Of a stretch of DNA of 64,000 nucleotides, positions 8,346-18,933 are shown piece by piece. Each line of letters opens with the position of its first letter. Position 1 is the stretch's first letter. The DNA lies in assembly GCA_963825845.1 (NCBI GenBank), contig CAWGVL010000054.1, positions 89,182-153,181 on the forward strand, written 5' to 3'. A program made the position numbers and the translations under genes. This DNA comes from DASQDN01 sp963825845 (lineage in GTDB: Bacteria; Acidobacteriota; Terriglobia; Bryobacterales; Bryobacteraceae). The notes under the pieces were generated by a model. The model had not been told where the DNA came from, made no database searches, and worked only from the letters and a program-made list of their open reading frames with translations.

Positions 8346-10772
8346 CTACTCGTTACGCAAAACCGACATTGGGCTGGTTTTTGCCGCCCGCATGGCTGGG
8401 ATGACGCTCGCTGCTATCGAGGCTGTAAGCAGGAGAAGGCCAGCGGTGCTCACCGCGAGAGCATCGATAGATCTAATTCCGAAAAGGAGCGTCGCGGCCG
8501 CCTTACCTGACACGATCGCAAAGATCGCGCCCAGCAGAACCCCCACAGCGCCGAGTGTCCCACCGTACCGCAGGAACAGCCACGCAATGCTCTGGCCATC
8601 AGCTCCTAAGGCCGAGCGAATCGCAATTTCGTGCCGGCGCAAAGTGACAATATATGCGAGTAGGCCAGCCACGCCGATACTCGCAAGCACGAGTGCAATG
8701 GCAGCTAAAACACAAACGAGAAGCATGTTGAACTTAGGCTCGCTAATCGATTCGTCCAGCAGGTGGTCCATACTCGCGATGTTGTACACCGGTACGTCTC
8801 GGTTGAGAGACGAAGCGGCCTGCCGTATTGCAGACACAATATTCGCAGGGTCCATCTGCGTACGAACCAGCAGGTCCATGCGTTGTGTCGGAAACTGCCG
8901 ATACGGAACATAGATCTGTGGTGAAGCTTCTACCAACGCCCCGTACTGTCGTACATCCGCTACGACACCAACGATGTTCGCCATACGGCCTGTGCCGGCC
9001 TGGTCCAGAAGGATGATGTTCTCGCCGATGGGGCTCCGATGTCCGAACATTTGTTTACTAGCCGATGTGCTCAGGATCGCCACTGCTGGCGATCCTTCAC
9101 GATCATGCTCATGGATCACGCGACCGGCTTCTATTTTCATTCCGAGTGTCTCGAAATATCCCGCCGAAACGGTGTGAAACGAGGCCACCGGTTCTCTGCC
9201 CGGCTCTGGGCGTGGCCCGGCCTCGATGTAATACCGGCGCTGTTGCGTATCTCGGAGCGGAGCCGAATTCGTTAGAACCACGGATCGAACGCCAGGGATA
9301 ACGGCAAGTGTCTCGATGATTTTGTTATGAAAAGCCACTTTCGACTCATCCGTCCCATACTGCTGTAGTGGGAGTGTCAAACGCATGGTTAGTATGTGGT
9401 CGGGCTGAAAGCCAGGCGAGATTGCCAAAACGTCATAGAAGGTTCCTATCAAGGCAGCCGATACAGTCAACAGGACCATCGACAACGCAATCTCCACCGC
9501 GACCAGTCCTGATCTAAGCGCTGCGCTTGCTCTGCCGCCGGTGTGCCGCGCGCCTTCGTTCATGACGGATTGCAGATCGACATGGGTAGCTCCAATAGCA
9601 GGCATTAGACCGAACAGCACGAGCGTAGCTGCGCAGAGCAGAAACGAAAACGATAGGACGGGAAGGCTCATCGCAAGCTCTCGTTGACCTATCAGGATCG
9701 GGGGGACCAGGCTGGACAGAAGGTCACGGGCAAAGCACGCGATACCGATCCCGACAAGCAATCCTGCGATCGCTAGGACACAGCTTTCAGTCATCATTTG
9801 TGCGAAGAGTCTGCCACGCGAAGCGCCAAGCGCAGATCGAATGGCGATCTCTCTTCGGCGCGCATTAGACCGTGCGATGAGGAGATTTGCCACATTCGCA
9901 CATGCGATGAGGAGAACGCAGCCAACGATACCAAGGAGCGCATAGAGCAAATCACGATTCCCACCTGCAAGTTGCTCCGAAAGCGGTCGAACAACGGCCT
10001 CCACCTTGTTGTTTGAGGCGGGATTTTCGGCAGCAATTTGCTTTGCGAGGATCTCGAGTTCCGCTTGTGCTTGGGGGAGTGATGCGTTCCGTTTCAAGCG
10101 GCCAAACACCATCAATTGACGGACAGCACGTGCAGACTCCGACTGTTCTTCAGGTGTGCGAACTAAAGGCGCCCACAGCTCCGATCCCGATAGGCCGCTG
10201 TTGGGGAACTCGAAATGCGGGGGCATGATGCCGACAACCGTGTATTGCTGCCCATTCATACGAATGGATCGACCAAGTACTGATTCGTCACGATTGTACC
10301 GGCGCTGCCATAGCGCGTATCCCATGACGACTACGGGACCAGCAGTAGCCGCTTCGTCGTCCAAGCGAATCGTGCGGCCGCGGATCGGTTTGACTTGAAG
10401 AACTTCGAACAGACCGGCGGACACGAGGGATGCGCGAACCCGCTCGGGCTGATCTGAATCAGCGATATTGAAGTTGTCGTAGCGACTGGCTCCGATCACC
10501 TCGAACGATCGCAGCTTTTGCCTCCATTCGCGGAAGTCGGGCGTAGATACGTTGCTCAGGCCCGTTCCCCTCTGTTTTTCGTAGAGACATACGATGCGGT
10601 CTGGCTCAGAGAATGGAATTGGGTTAAGGACGACCGTGTTGATGACCGTGAAAATAGCGGTTGCGGCCCCTATACCGAGGCCGAGAGCGAGTATCGCGAC
10701 GGCGAAGAAGACCGGCTGCGTTCTTGTGGAGCGTAGTGCGAAATAGAGATCGCGTCGTAAGTTTCGGAACAT
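8346..10772 (-). CDS. ADOP/MacB-like ABC transporter permease
   Basis: The ATG at 10772 is chosen because GGAGGTGA lies 8 bases upstream; a longer in-frame start at 10877 has no such site. The 808-residue product starts MFRNLRRDLYFALRS, has a first membrane helix near residue 20, a MacB periplasmic-core domain (residues 45-270), three helices around 285-430 (with FtsX signature RRREIAIRSALGASRGRL), a second periplasmic core, and a second FtsX domain at the C-terminus (LRRHEIAIRSALGADGQS, ending SPMSVLRNE). This two-repeat arrangement is the acidobacterial ADOP family, permeases of efflux or lipoprotein-type transporters. No ATPase subunit or PadR gene is adjacent, so partner and substrate are unknown. 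The frame is intact. Confidence 0.88.
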   Translation of the reverse strand: MFRNLRRDLYFALRSTRTQPVFFAVAILALGLGIGAATAIFTVINTVVLNPIPFSEPDRIVCLYEKQRGTGLSNVSTPDFREWRQKLRSFEVIGASRYDNFNIADSDQPERVRASLVSAGLFEVLQVKPIRGRTIRLDDEAATAGPVVVMGYALWQRRYNRDESVLGRSIRMNGQQYTVVGIMPPHFEFPNSGLSGSELWAPLVRTPEEQSESARAVRQLMVFGRLKRNASLPQAQAELEILAKQIAAENPASNNKVEAVVRPLSEQLAGGNRDLLYALLGIVGCVLLIACANVANLLIARSNARRREIAIRSALGASRGRLFAQMMTESCVLAIAGLLVGIGIACFARDLLSSLVPPILIGQRELAMSLPVLSFSFLLCAATLVLFGLMPAIGATHVDLQSVMNEGARHTGGRASAALRSGLVAVEIALSMVLLTVSAALIGTFYDVLAISPGFQPDHILTMRLTLPLQQYGTDESKVAFHNKIIETLAVIPGVRSVVLTNSAPLRDTQQRRYYIEAGPRPEPGREPVASFHTVSAGYFETLGMKIEAGRVIHEHDREGSPAVAILSTSASKQMFGHRSPIGENIILLDQAGTGRMANIVGVVADVRQYGALVEASPQIYVPYRQFPTQRMDLLVRTQMDPANIVSAIRQAASSLNRDVPVYNIASMDHLLDESISEPKFNMLLVCVLAAIALVLASIGVAGLLAYIVTLRRHEIAIRSALGADGQSIAWLFLRYGGTLGAVGVLLGAIFAIVSGKAAATLLFGIRSIDALAVSTAGLLLLTASIAASVIPAMRAAKTSPMSVLRNE

Positions 10773-11337
10773 ACCAGTCGTCACCTCCGGACATGAGCGG
10801 TTTTGAACCGCGTTCGAGGTCTTCCAAGATGATATCCGCGCTGCCTGACCGCTGTACGCCCTTGAGCGTCCCCGCAAAAGATCGAACTACAACGTACATA
10901 TTTTGAACCATGAAACACCTCGTGCTGAACGCATGAACAGTTTGCTGTTCCTCGGCCAAAAGCGCTAGACTCTCTCCCCATCCGAGTAGGGACTGGTACA
11001 CCAATAGCGTTGATCGGGAATGCGCGGGCGCAGATACCTGGAGTATGGCGCCGCCGTTGAACGCCCGCGGCATTCACGATAACGGCGTTTGACTTAGCGG
11101 AGGCTGTACAGTACGGGGATTATTCGGTTTCATGGTATGAGAATCAGGCATATCGCCGGCGGCCCAACCGGGAAGGAGCTGAAGATTCGCCCCAACAATC
11201 AGCCAGTGGCTGAGTCGTTGGAGAGTGATTGTGAGTTTGTTATGCATCGGGACACACTTCGGTCGAAACTGCCGGAGCCAGTCGTAGGGTTGCAGTGAAA
11301 ACTCCGTCAGTTTGCAGGCGATCGACGTACGGCGTGT
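10773..11337. other. Intergenic region, nothing recognised
   Basis: About 560 bases upstream of the ADOP permease. It holds the permease ribosome-binding site (about 10781-10788) and presumably its promoter. Several short open frames on both strands show no recognisable motif. Confidence 0.4.
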
Positions 11338-11824
11338 TCAGGAGGAATTGACTCCTGGCTGAAGAGCTATTATAAGGTCCGGCCGACTCCAACCGAGCAC
11401 ACATAGTGTTCCCACGCCGCATACCGGGCGCCTGCGCTCGACCGCGTTGCGTTGCTCCGCCGTGAGTGACATCTCCGGTGGAGCCCCACTCAGCATCAGC
11501 GTCCGTGCGAGCAGCACCGCCTTTTCCCGGCAGGGATTGGCCAGGAAACCGAAGTTCTGGATCTTGACGAACCCTGGTGCCAATGCATGCTGAAGGATGC
11601 GCCGAATGAATTGCACGGCGTCGAGAGTCATCACTTCTTGTTCGTTGCCATTGGCGGAGTCTCGCCAGCGAAAGCTCACTTTCCGTTCTCACACGAGATC
11701 AGACGCCCGCTGGAGATGGCCACGAGGTGCGTGTACCTCGCCAGATACTTCAGGACACATTCAGGTCCTCCGAATGGCCGCTTTGCGTAGACGACCCACT
11801 TCAGCCGCTTTAGTTGTGAAATGA
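11338..11824 (-). pseudogene. IS91-family transposase, C-terminal fragment
   Basis: On the minus strand, LKRLKWVVYAKRPFGGPE followed by VLKYLARYTHLVAISSGRL is the conserved C-terminal core of IS91-type rolling-circle transposases. A frame change near 11676-11680 leads to FRWRDSANGNEQEVMTLDA and the 'EFIRRFLQHvLPpGFvKIR+fGFLAN' block (here QFIRRILQHALAPGFVKIQ). The catalytic HUH/tyrosine half is missing. At about 11830 the sequence switches directly to an IS4-like N-terminus, so this is a junction between two unrelated insertion-sequence scraps. Confidence 0.75.
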
Positions 11825-11829
11825 ACCGG

Positions 11830-12024
11830 TCAACTGCGAAAGCACGCTTCGATATCACGCAGGCTCTCGCGATAAGTGAGTTGCGCGAAGGCCATGCCCA
11901 ATAACTGGTCCCAGCAGGAGAAGCCGCGAGGCCGGCGGTCGCCATGGTAGCGGCCACGCAGCGGCGAAACTCGCGGTCGGGCAAGTGGGAAATAAGTTGC
12001 GAACACCGTGCGGCCAAGGTTCAT
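11830..12024 (-). pseudogene. IS4-family transposase, N-terminal fragment (copy 1)
   Basis: Read on the minus strand with two frame changes, this gives MNLGRTVFAQLISHLPDREF, a FRRCVARYHGDR-like segment, then GFSCWDQ, GMAFAQLTYRESLRDIEAC. This is the N-terminal domain (DUF4372-like) of IS4 transposases. The DDE catalytic domain is missing, and the sequence abuts an IS91 fragment. A second copy lies at about 13030-13236. Confidence 0.7.
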
Positions 12025-12110
12025 GCCTCATGGTGCACTTTCCGCCGTTGAAATCGCGGCAAGCGAAAAGCCGCCCTAAGAGGCAGTCCTTCATTTGGTT
12101 GCCCAGACCG
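11842..12110 (+). repeat. Direct repeat, left copy (IS4 remnant)
   Basis: This segment recurs at 13052-13328 in the same orientation, with scattered substitutions and small indels. It covers the IS4-like N-terminus and about 85 bases upstream of it (the part containing gccgccctaag and ggttgcccagaccg). The copies are 1,210 bases apart and bracket the YdeI-like gene. Confidence 0.8.
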
Positions 12111-12215
12111 CCGTCAGCGGGACAGTGGAGCAAAGTACTGTATTACGGGGCAAACTTACTGTATTTTCTGGCAGAATTGAATGAATTCAGCAATCTTGGA
12201 AAAGGGCCTGGAACG

Positions 12216-12785
12216 ATGAAAGTTCCCTATGCGAAGAAGTGGCAGAAGGAAACAGATAAGCTACGCCAGATCGCGCTCGACTGCGACTTGACCGAAGAAC
12301 TCAAGTGGGGCAAACCGTGCTTCACCTTTCTGAAGAAGAACGTGGCGATCGTGATCCCGCTCAAGGAGTCGTGCGCGTTCTCGTTCTTCAAGGGCGCACT
12401 GCTCAAAGATCCGAAGCACATTCTCGAAAGGATTGGAGAGCATACGCAGGCCGGGCGATGGATTAAATTCACCTCGCTTCGGGAGATTACGGCCCTGCGA
12501 TCGACCTTGAAGGACTACCTCTACGAAGCCATCGAATTGGAGGAGTCCGGGAAGAGGATAGAGCTCAAGAAACCTTCAGAGTACCCAATTCCTGAGGAGT
12601 TGCAGAGGAGGCTGGATGACAACGCGGTTCTCAGGTCGGCATTCGCAACGCTCACACCAGGCCGGAGGAAGTCATACATCTTCCACGTCTCATCTGCGAA
12701 GCAGGCAAAAACCAGAGCAGCGCGGGCGGAAAAGTGCGTGCCAATGATCCTGAGTGGGCGTGGGTTCAATGAGTTGCCGAGCTGA
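12216..12785 (+). CDS. YdeI/OmpD-associated family protein
   Basis: The product is about 189 residues from the ATG at 12216 (MKVPYAKKWQKETDKLRQ). The frame is open further upstream, but that part is IS remnant. It shows the family's DUF1801-like N-terminal domain: LTEELKWGKPCFTF near residue 26, then AFSFFKGALLKDPK and QAGRWIKFTSLREI, followed by a helix and a C-terminal OmdA-type segment (AFATLTPGRRKSYIFHVSSA near 148) with the typical terminal basic motif. The YdeI family is widespread, and its biochemical role is poorly defined (linked to cationic-peptide resistance in enterics). The gene lies between two direct repeats of IS4 debris, so it may have been mobilised. Confidence 0.85.
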   Translation: MKVPYAKKWQKETDKLRQIALDCDLTEELKWGKPCFTFLKKNVAIVIPLKESCAFSFFKGALLKDPKHILERIGEHTQAGRWIKFTSLREITALRSTLKDYLYEAIELEESGKRIELKKPSEYPIPEELQRRLDDNAVLRSAFATLTPGRRKSYIFHVSSAKQAKTRAARAEKCVPMILSGRGFNELPS

Positions 12786-13029
12786 GACTCGAGTCGAACG
12801 GAACGAGTCTCGAATTGGCGACACCGTCGGCCAAAAGCATTGACCACTATCCCGATACTTTAATTGCACACGGCCAATGGAGTGAATTGCGTTACTGCCC
12901 TAGAGGTATTTGCCGGGAACGAAAGACAGGCGTTCGGCAACAAGGCGCCTTCAAAACGAACCGATCCGAGTATGGCGATTCTGCCGAGCCGATACAGGAA
13001 TCGCTCCATCGCAAAATACTGAAACAGTT

Positions 13030-13236
13030 CCTGAAACGGGCGGCCTTGCGTGCACGCTTCGACATGACGCAGCCTCTCGCAGTAAGTGAGTTACGCGAAG
13101 GCCATGCACAGGAAACTGGTCCCAGCAGGAGAAGCCGCGAGGCCCGCGGTCGCCATGATAGCGGGCCACGCAGCGGCGAAACTCGCGGTCGGGCAAGTGG
13201 GAAGTACGTTGCGAACACCGTGCGGCCAAGGTTCAT
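13030..13236 (-). pseudogene. IS4-family transposase, N-terminal fragment (copy 2)
   Basis: The same minus-strand peptide series as copy 1 (MNLGRTVFA..., HLPDREFRRCVARYHGD, GFSCWDQF, MAFA then a stop codon in place of Q) appears here with different frame changes. It can be followed a little further, to about 12900 (GRPFQELFQYFAMERFLYRL in mixed frames), so this copy retains more of the element than copy 1. No DDE motifs were seen. Confidence 0.7.
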
Positions 13237-13328
13237 GCCTCAGGGTGCACTTCCCGCCGTTCGTTTCAACTCGCGGCAAGCGAAAAAGCCGCCCTAAGGG
13301 GCCGTCCTTCAGCTGATTGCCCAGACCG
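13052..13328 (+). repeat. Direct repeat, right copy (IS4 remnant)
   Basis: Partner of the repeat at 11842-12110, same orientation. The end of homology is at the shared gcccagaccg. Confidence 0.8.
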
Positions 13329-13605
13329 CTCCAGGCGTTAGCCGGACACGAGTGGTTTCTCCACTTTGACCCTCCTCAACTCGAACGGTTGGCCGGAGCC
13401 CTCTCACGGCTCCGGCAGGAGTCGCTCTTTAACGAAATTCCGGGCATCCTCCACCTCGTCCACACCACACCGAAATTTCTATCTCGCCTCCTCCCTACCA
13501 CTTACCCGCCGGCCCCCTCTCCAGTCGGCCCCCCGCATGCGAACATCAAGCCAGGAGCGAGCGCCGCCAACCGGCCCGCTCCTTTTCTATTGGATCGAAA
13601 CCCAA

Positions 13606-14517
13606 ATGGCATCAGAACGACAACGCGAGGCCAATCGCCGCAACGGCCAAAAAGGCGGACCCAAGACCGAAGCCGGCAAACAACGCAGCCGCCTGAACAC
13701 CTTGAAGCACGGCCTCACCTCGACAACGCTCGTAGTCCTCCCCGAGGAACACGAGCATGAATACCAGGAAGTCCTCCGCGGCTTCCGCGAGTCCTTCCAG
13801 CCGCACAACGCGGCCGAAGACGCGCTCGTCTTGCGCCTCGCCCAAGCCCACTGGCGCAGCCTCCGGTCGCGCCGTGTCGAGACGGGTATCCTCAACATCA
13901 CCGCCGCCAACGAACGTACTCTCGCCAGGAACATCGTCGAGGACTGCCCGGAACACCTGAGCCCGCATAACGGAATCGCCGTTGGCTTCATGATCAATCC
14001 GGCCGGGCGCTGGCAGACCTATCTCCGCTACGACACCACCATCGCCCGTGATTTCTTCAGAACGCTCGATGCCCTTACACGACTTCAGCGGGCTCGCCAG
14101 CACAGCAAAGCGCCCCAAAAGCCTGTCGCGGCAGCGGCCGCGGCAGTGTCCGATTCCGGGATTCGGTCCGTTTCGCAAAACACCGCAGCACATCTGGATC
14201 ACAACGAACAAAACTCACACACGCATGACTCGAAAGAACAGAAAACCACCCAAGCCGGACGAACACCTCGAAACGCTCGGCGAGTTGCTCAGCCAACTCA
14301 GAACACACCTCACCGCGTCGGCGGAGAAGAAAGGAACCTACGGCGATTATCTCCGGCTGCTCGAGTTCTACCGCGACACTCGCGACGAACAAGCGCGCGA
14401 AATCGTCATACGCTGGGTCGACGACGAAACCCAGAGAACCGAGCCACTGCCCTGAGAGAACGGCCGAATAGCAGCAACCGGAAGTGCCCGCGTACTCCAA
14501 CGATCCACCGCGCGTAA
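13606..14517 (+). CDS. Hypothetical protein (acidobacterial 'KTEAGK..LNTLKHGL' family)
   Basis: Start ATG at 13606 gives MASERQREANRRNGQKGGPK then TEAGKQRSRLNTLKHGLTS, a small basic N-terminus repeatedly found in acidobacterial hypothetical proteins near mobile elements. A helical region follows to about residue 165 (ARDFFRTLDALTRLQRAR). Beyond about residue 190 the composition becomes low complexity (HTHDSKEQKTTQ...), and the frame overlaps the next gene entirely from 14225, so the true end may lie near 14225 and be hidden by an indel. Function unknown. Confidence 0.6.
   Translation: MASERQREANRRNGQKGGPKTEAGKQRSRLNTLKHGLTSTTLVVLPEEHEHEYQEVLRGFRESFQPHNAAEDALVLRLAQAHWRSLRSRRVETGILNITAANERTLARNIVEDCPEHLSPHNGIAVGFMINPAGRWQTYLRYDTTIARDFFRTLDALTRLQRARQHSKAPQKPVAAAAAAVSDSGIRSVSQNTAAHLDHNEQNSHTHDSKEQKTTQAGRTPRNARRVAQPTQNTPHRVGGEERNLRRLSPAARVLPRHSRRTSARNRHTLGRRRNPENRATALRERPNSSNRKCPRTPTIHRA
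14225..14455 (+). CDS. Small hypothetical protein, 76 aa
   Basis: ATG at 14225 gives MTRKNRKPPKPDEHLETLGE, a basic start followed by a helix (LLSQLRTHLTASAEKKG) and an acidic helical end (RLLEFYRDTRDEQAREIVIRW). It overlaps the 3' part of the preceding frame by up to 231 bases; the two probably form a pair. No known domain was recognised. Confidence 0.5.
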   Translation: MTRKNRKPPKPDEHLETLGELLSQLRTHLTASAEKKGTYGDYLRLLEFYRDTRDEQAREIVIRWVDDETQRTEPLP

Positions 14518-14839
14518 ACGAGTGAGCCGGTTTTCACAGATGACTCAGATCTCCGTTCCAGTTCTTGGCTTACCGTTTGCTTCATCTATTTCGTTTCGTG
14601 CCGGCGGCCAGCCTCATTCGTCCAAATGGGATGCGGTTCGATGATTGAATCATCAGCGAGCGTCCGGGTTCGGCCATACCGGACGGCGCGTAGCTCTCTT
14701 ACCGAAAGCGGCGTCCATCGCATCGCAACGTCAGCTCTTGTCGGCGTAGATTCTCAAACGTCCAATTCTTGAAAATCGCTGTGATATAGTCGCCGGGAAT
14801 ACCCGTACTCAAAGCGGATTAGAGTTTCAGGAGGAAACA
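14518..14839. other. Intergenic region upstream of TonB-dependent receptor 1
   Basis: No gene is seen. The 3' part becomes AT-richer and contains tatagt at 14785-14790, a possible -10 element without a good -35 partner. The receptor's Shine-Dalgarno sequence AGGAGGAA is at about 14829-14836. Confidence 0.35.
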
Positions 14840-17800
14840 GTGATTGTCTCGAAAGTTCGGCTGATTCTGTTTGCGGCTATCTTGCCGGCTATCGTTCTTG
14901 CGCAAGTCAATGGCTCGATAAACGGGACAGTAACGGATGCCAGTCAAGCCACTATTCCCGGGGCCAACCTCGTTCTACAGAATACTCAAACCGGAGAAAG
15001 CCGGCAGACGGCGAGCAGCGAGGACGGATTTTTCACGTTTATCGATCTGCCGCGCGGTGAGTATGAGATCCGTGTAACCGCACAGGGATTTCGCGAACTG
15101 CAATTGGGCCCGTTGGTTCTGACCGTCGGTCAGCAGATGACGGTGCGACCCAGGCTCGAAATCGGAAGTGTGTCCGAAACCGTGGAGGTGCAAGGGACAC
15201 CGCCGCCCGTTGTCACGTCGAGCAGCTCGGTTTCGCAACTGGTGGACAGCAAGCGGATCGAGCAGCTTCCGTTGAACGGTCGTAACGCGCTGCAACTGGT
15301 GGCATTGTTGCCGGGCGTGGTTAATGCCGGCACAGGCGGCCAGTTCGGCGCGACGCAGTCCACATTCAGCACTTCCGGGGGCCGCAACATCGACATGAAT
15401 TTCACCCTCGATGGCGGCTACAACATGAACTCGTTTTATTCCATTGCCAACGAATACCCAAATCCGGATGCGCTGCAGGAGTTCACGACAACCACCCGAA
15501 ACTATTCCGCGGGATTCGGGCGAGGCACGTCCTCCGTCTCTGCGGTGACACGCTCCGGTACCAACGAGTTTCATGGGTCGGCCTTCGAGTTTCTCCGGAA
15601 TACTGTGCTCGATGCGCGGTACTTCTTCGCCGCCAAGCGCGCCGATTTCAAGCGGAACCAATACGGTGGAACCTTGGGCGGTCCGATTGCGAGAAACAAG
15701 TTGTTTTTCTTTGTTGGCTATCAGGGAACCAAAGTTCGCGGAACGCCAAGCGATACGCGTTATCGAACATTGAGCGATGCAGAGCGGCTCGGCAACTTCT
15801 CCGGCCAAACAGCCGTGATTCGTGACCCGGACAACCCGGGCATGGTTTTCCCGAACAATCAGATTCCGGAGTCCCGCATCCGTCCCTTTGCGAGAAAATT
15901 CCTGAACGACTTTCTTCCCCGCGCCAACGACGGAAACAATTTTTACACGTTCGCGCCGAGCGGCAATCGCCTGGATCAGACTCAGTGGATCGGCCGATTC
16001 GATTACCACATTAGCGATAAAGACAAGCTCAATTTCCGTGTCTTCTATAACGATGTGCCACAGGTTCAATCCTGTTCCAGCGTCGCCGCTGATTGGTTAT
16101 GCGACCTTCCCACGCGATTCCAGAACTACACGCTTGGGGAAGACCACATTTTCTCGGCCTCGTTGATCAACTCATTCCGCATGAGCTATGTCCGCAGCGC
16201 GTTCGGTCTCCTCTCGGAGAAGGACTTCTCGCTTACGGGTCTAGGCTTGCCGATTAGCATCGCCAATATCAACACCGGCTTTGGGCTGAGCCCGGAATCC
16301 GTCCTGGGCATTTCCGGGTTCGTATCTGCGGGCACAGGCGCTCCACTCGCGATATCATGCCAACCACCCACATCAACGACACAGTCTTGTGGAACAACGG
16401 CAGGCATACCCTGAGCTTGGTTTCGAATACTACCGGAATCGGGTGAACGAATTACAGAACTGGCAATCCGGAGGCAACATCCAGTTCACCGGCGCGCAAT
16501 CCGGCAATGCGGCAGCTGATTTCCTGTTGGGTAAGTTCAACTCGTACCGGCAGGTGACCGGTCTCACATCGAGGTTGCGGCAGAATCTTCCCGCCTTATT
16601 TGTGCAGGACGATTTTCGATTGAGCCGGCGGCTCACTTTGAACGTCGGGATCCGATGGGAACCCTATAACGGCTATATTTCTGAGGATAGCCAGTTGATG
16701 CTGTTCGCTCCGGCCAGCAGTCGAGTGTCTTTCCAAAGGCTCCGGCAGGATTGATGTTCGCAGGCGATCCGGGGGTTCCCCAAAGTGTGGTCGGCAGCCG
16801 GTACAACAACCTTGCGCCCAGAGTGGGGATTGCCTGGGATGTCTTTGGGGACGGCAAGACTTCTGTCCGCGTAGGCGGCGGCAAATTTTTCGTGCCGTTG
16901 ACTCGTGGCATCAGCCTGAACCGGTTCACGTTGATCCAGCCCTTTACGACGGACATCACGGTCGTAAGCGGCGACGCCTATAACATCTTCGCGAATGCCC
17001 CATTCAATGGAGTCAGTCCGTTTCCACGGCCGATGGGCGAGAGTCTGAAGACGGCGGAGTTCGTTCCGACAGCAAACGAAACGACATGGAGCCTTCCCTT
17101 TAAGACACAGGCTGATTATCAGTGGAGTTTTTCACTGCAACAGGCGCTGGGCGGCAATACCGCCGTGGAACTCAACTATATTGGCAGCAGTTCGTCAAAT
17201 CTATTTTCCAGCGTTGAATCGAACTTTGCGCAGTATATTCCCGGCCAATCCACCATTGCCAATACACAGGCGCGCCGTCTGTATCCACAGTTCGGCCAGA
17301 TTAACAATACGCTAAGCGCGTTCAGCGCGAACTACAATGCGATGCAAGTGGTCGTAAACCGGCGCTACGCGAAGGGATTCAGCGTTCTCGGCTCTTATAC
17401 CTGGTCCAAAGCGCTCGGCGTAAACGTCTCTTCCGGCGAAGGCAGCAATGGGCCGCGCAACCCCTATGATTACCGGTCCGATTACGGACCGCTGAGTCTG
17501 GACCGTACGCACAATTTTATTGTCTCTGCCCTTTGGGATGTGCCGCTTGGCGGAGCGAGCGCGCCGAAATGGCAGCAGTACATCATTGGCGGCTGGCAAC
17601 TGAGTGGCATCGCGAACATGGTCAGCGGCGCCCCGCTAACTGTGCGCGCGGGTCGCGACAATTCGCTTCGGGGAATCGGCGGCGACACCGCGGATGTAGT
17701 TGGCGATTGGCGTCCGAACAACCGGCCGCAGCAGGCAGGACAAAATGAGCGCTTGGTTTAATACTGCGGCATTTGTCCAAAATGCTGCCGGGGACTTTCG

Positions 17801-18038
17801 GCGCCACCGGCATCGGCTTCATGCGGGGACCCGGGTCATGGAACAGCGATCTTGCCGTACAACGCCAATTCCGGTTTACGGAGCGGCAGCGGTTAGAATT
17901 CCGTGGGTCTTTCTACAATCTGTTCAACCACGCGAATCTCAACAATCCGGACACGACGGTACTGAATGGAACCTTTGGGAGAATCACGTCCGTGAGCGCC
18001 CCCGTGTCATCGAGCTGGGGCTGCGCTATGCGTTCTAA
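14840..18038 (+). CDS. TonB-dependent receptor (Oar-like, carboxypeptidase-regulatory N-terminus), several frameshifts
   Basis: A GTG at 14840 follows AGGAGGAAACA. A signal peptide (LILFAAILPAIVLAQ) leads into a CarboxypepD_reg domain (SINGTVTDASQATIPGANLV, residues 25-105), a plug domain (QLPLNGRNALQLVALLPGV, then the Gly-rich stretch GGRNIDMNFTLDGG) and a long outer-membrane barrel ending RVIELGLRYAF*. The barrel is split by one-base frame changes near 16355, 16420, 16720, 17762 and 18000. Between them the protein sequence is uninterrupted and no in-frame nonsense codon occurs, so consensus error is more likely than decay. Such Oar/SusC-like proteins import large polymers or oligomers in Acidobacteria. 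Two amidohydrolases follow directly. Confidence 0.82.
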
Positions 18039-18053
18039 GCAGGTTTATCGCGG

Positions 18054-18933
18054 ATGAGGGTCTCGGCCCGACAGATATCCCGGCGCAAACTCATCGCTGG
18101 CGCCGGGTGTGCTATCACGGGCGGTAGCCTGCGCGCAGCCATGGCCTCCGCCCCAGTAAAAGCAGGCAAGACGATCGATGCGCACGGGCACCTGACGCAT
18201 CATAGTCGCCCGGACTGGCGCACAACGGACCGGCAGGTTATCGACGCCTACGATAAGCTCGGCATCGATCAGGGCTGCTGCTCGATTCTCTCAACCCAAC
18301 CACCGGCTACTCCGAAGCGTTTCGCGAGTGCAACCACTGGGTGTACGAGGCCATGCAGCGCTTCCCCGGGCGAATACTTGGTTACGCTCACGTGAATCCC
18401 GGCTACGGCGCCGAAGCCATAGAGGAAGTGCGCCGCTGTGTCGAAGACCGGGACTTCGTGGGCATCAAACTGTATAACGATTACGTGGTGAGCGAGCCTG
18501 TGGTGTGGCCTCTGATTGAACTCGCCATCCAGTTGCGCGTTCCATCCTGCACCACGCCGGCCACGTCAGTTGGCTCCCATCGCCACAACCGCGAATCAGC
18601 GACGGGGCCGCTTTCGCGCGAATCGGCAAACGTTATCCGGAAGCCATGATCATCTGCGGCCATATCTGTGGGGGAGGGGATTGGGAATGGGAGATCAAGT
18701 CGCTGCGCAACTCACCCACCGTTTACCTTGATACGAGTGGGAGCGTCGTTGACGAAGGTGTTATCGAAATGGCTGCCGGCATTCTGGGCGCAGGCCGGCT
18801 GCTGTTTGCGTGTGACATGTCCTTTACTGCGAGCGTAGGCCGCATGCGTTCCGCGAACCTGAGCAACGCCGACAAGCAGAAAATCTACGGCGGCAATATG
18901 GCCGGCATTATCAGTCGTAGGGCAAAACCGTGA
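18054..18933 (+). CDS. Amidohydrolase-2 family metal-dependent hydrolase (Tat-exported), frameshifted
   Basis: A twin-arginine-like start (SRRKLIAGAGCAITGGS) is followed by the metal-binding DAHGHL motif at residue ~43. The frame changes near 18300 and 18545 and then continues as HWVYEAMQRFPGRILGYAHV, FVGIKLYNDYVV (the conserved strand with Lys) and the C-terminal ILGAGRLLFACDMSF block, where a catalytic Asp sits in an amidohydrolase-2 TIM barrel. Members hydrolyse or decarboxylate cyclic acids. The start lies 16 bases after the TonB receptor and the end overlaps the next gene (GTGA). Confidence 0.7.

Noticed and set aside
11985..12215. N-terminal extension of the YdeI-like protein
   Set aside because: The extra 77 codons are translated IS4 remnant; family members start close to the MKVPYAKKW position.
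14975..16069. Open frame of 364 codons on the minus strand
   Set aside because: Antisense to the signal-peptide, CarboxypepD_reg and plug part of TonB receptor 1.
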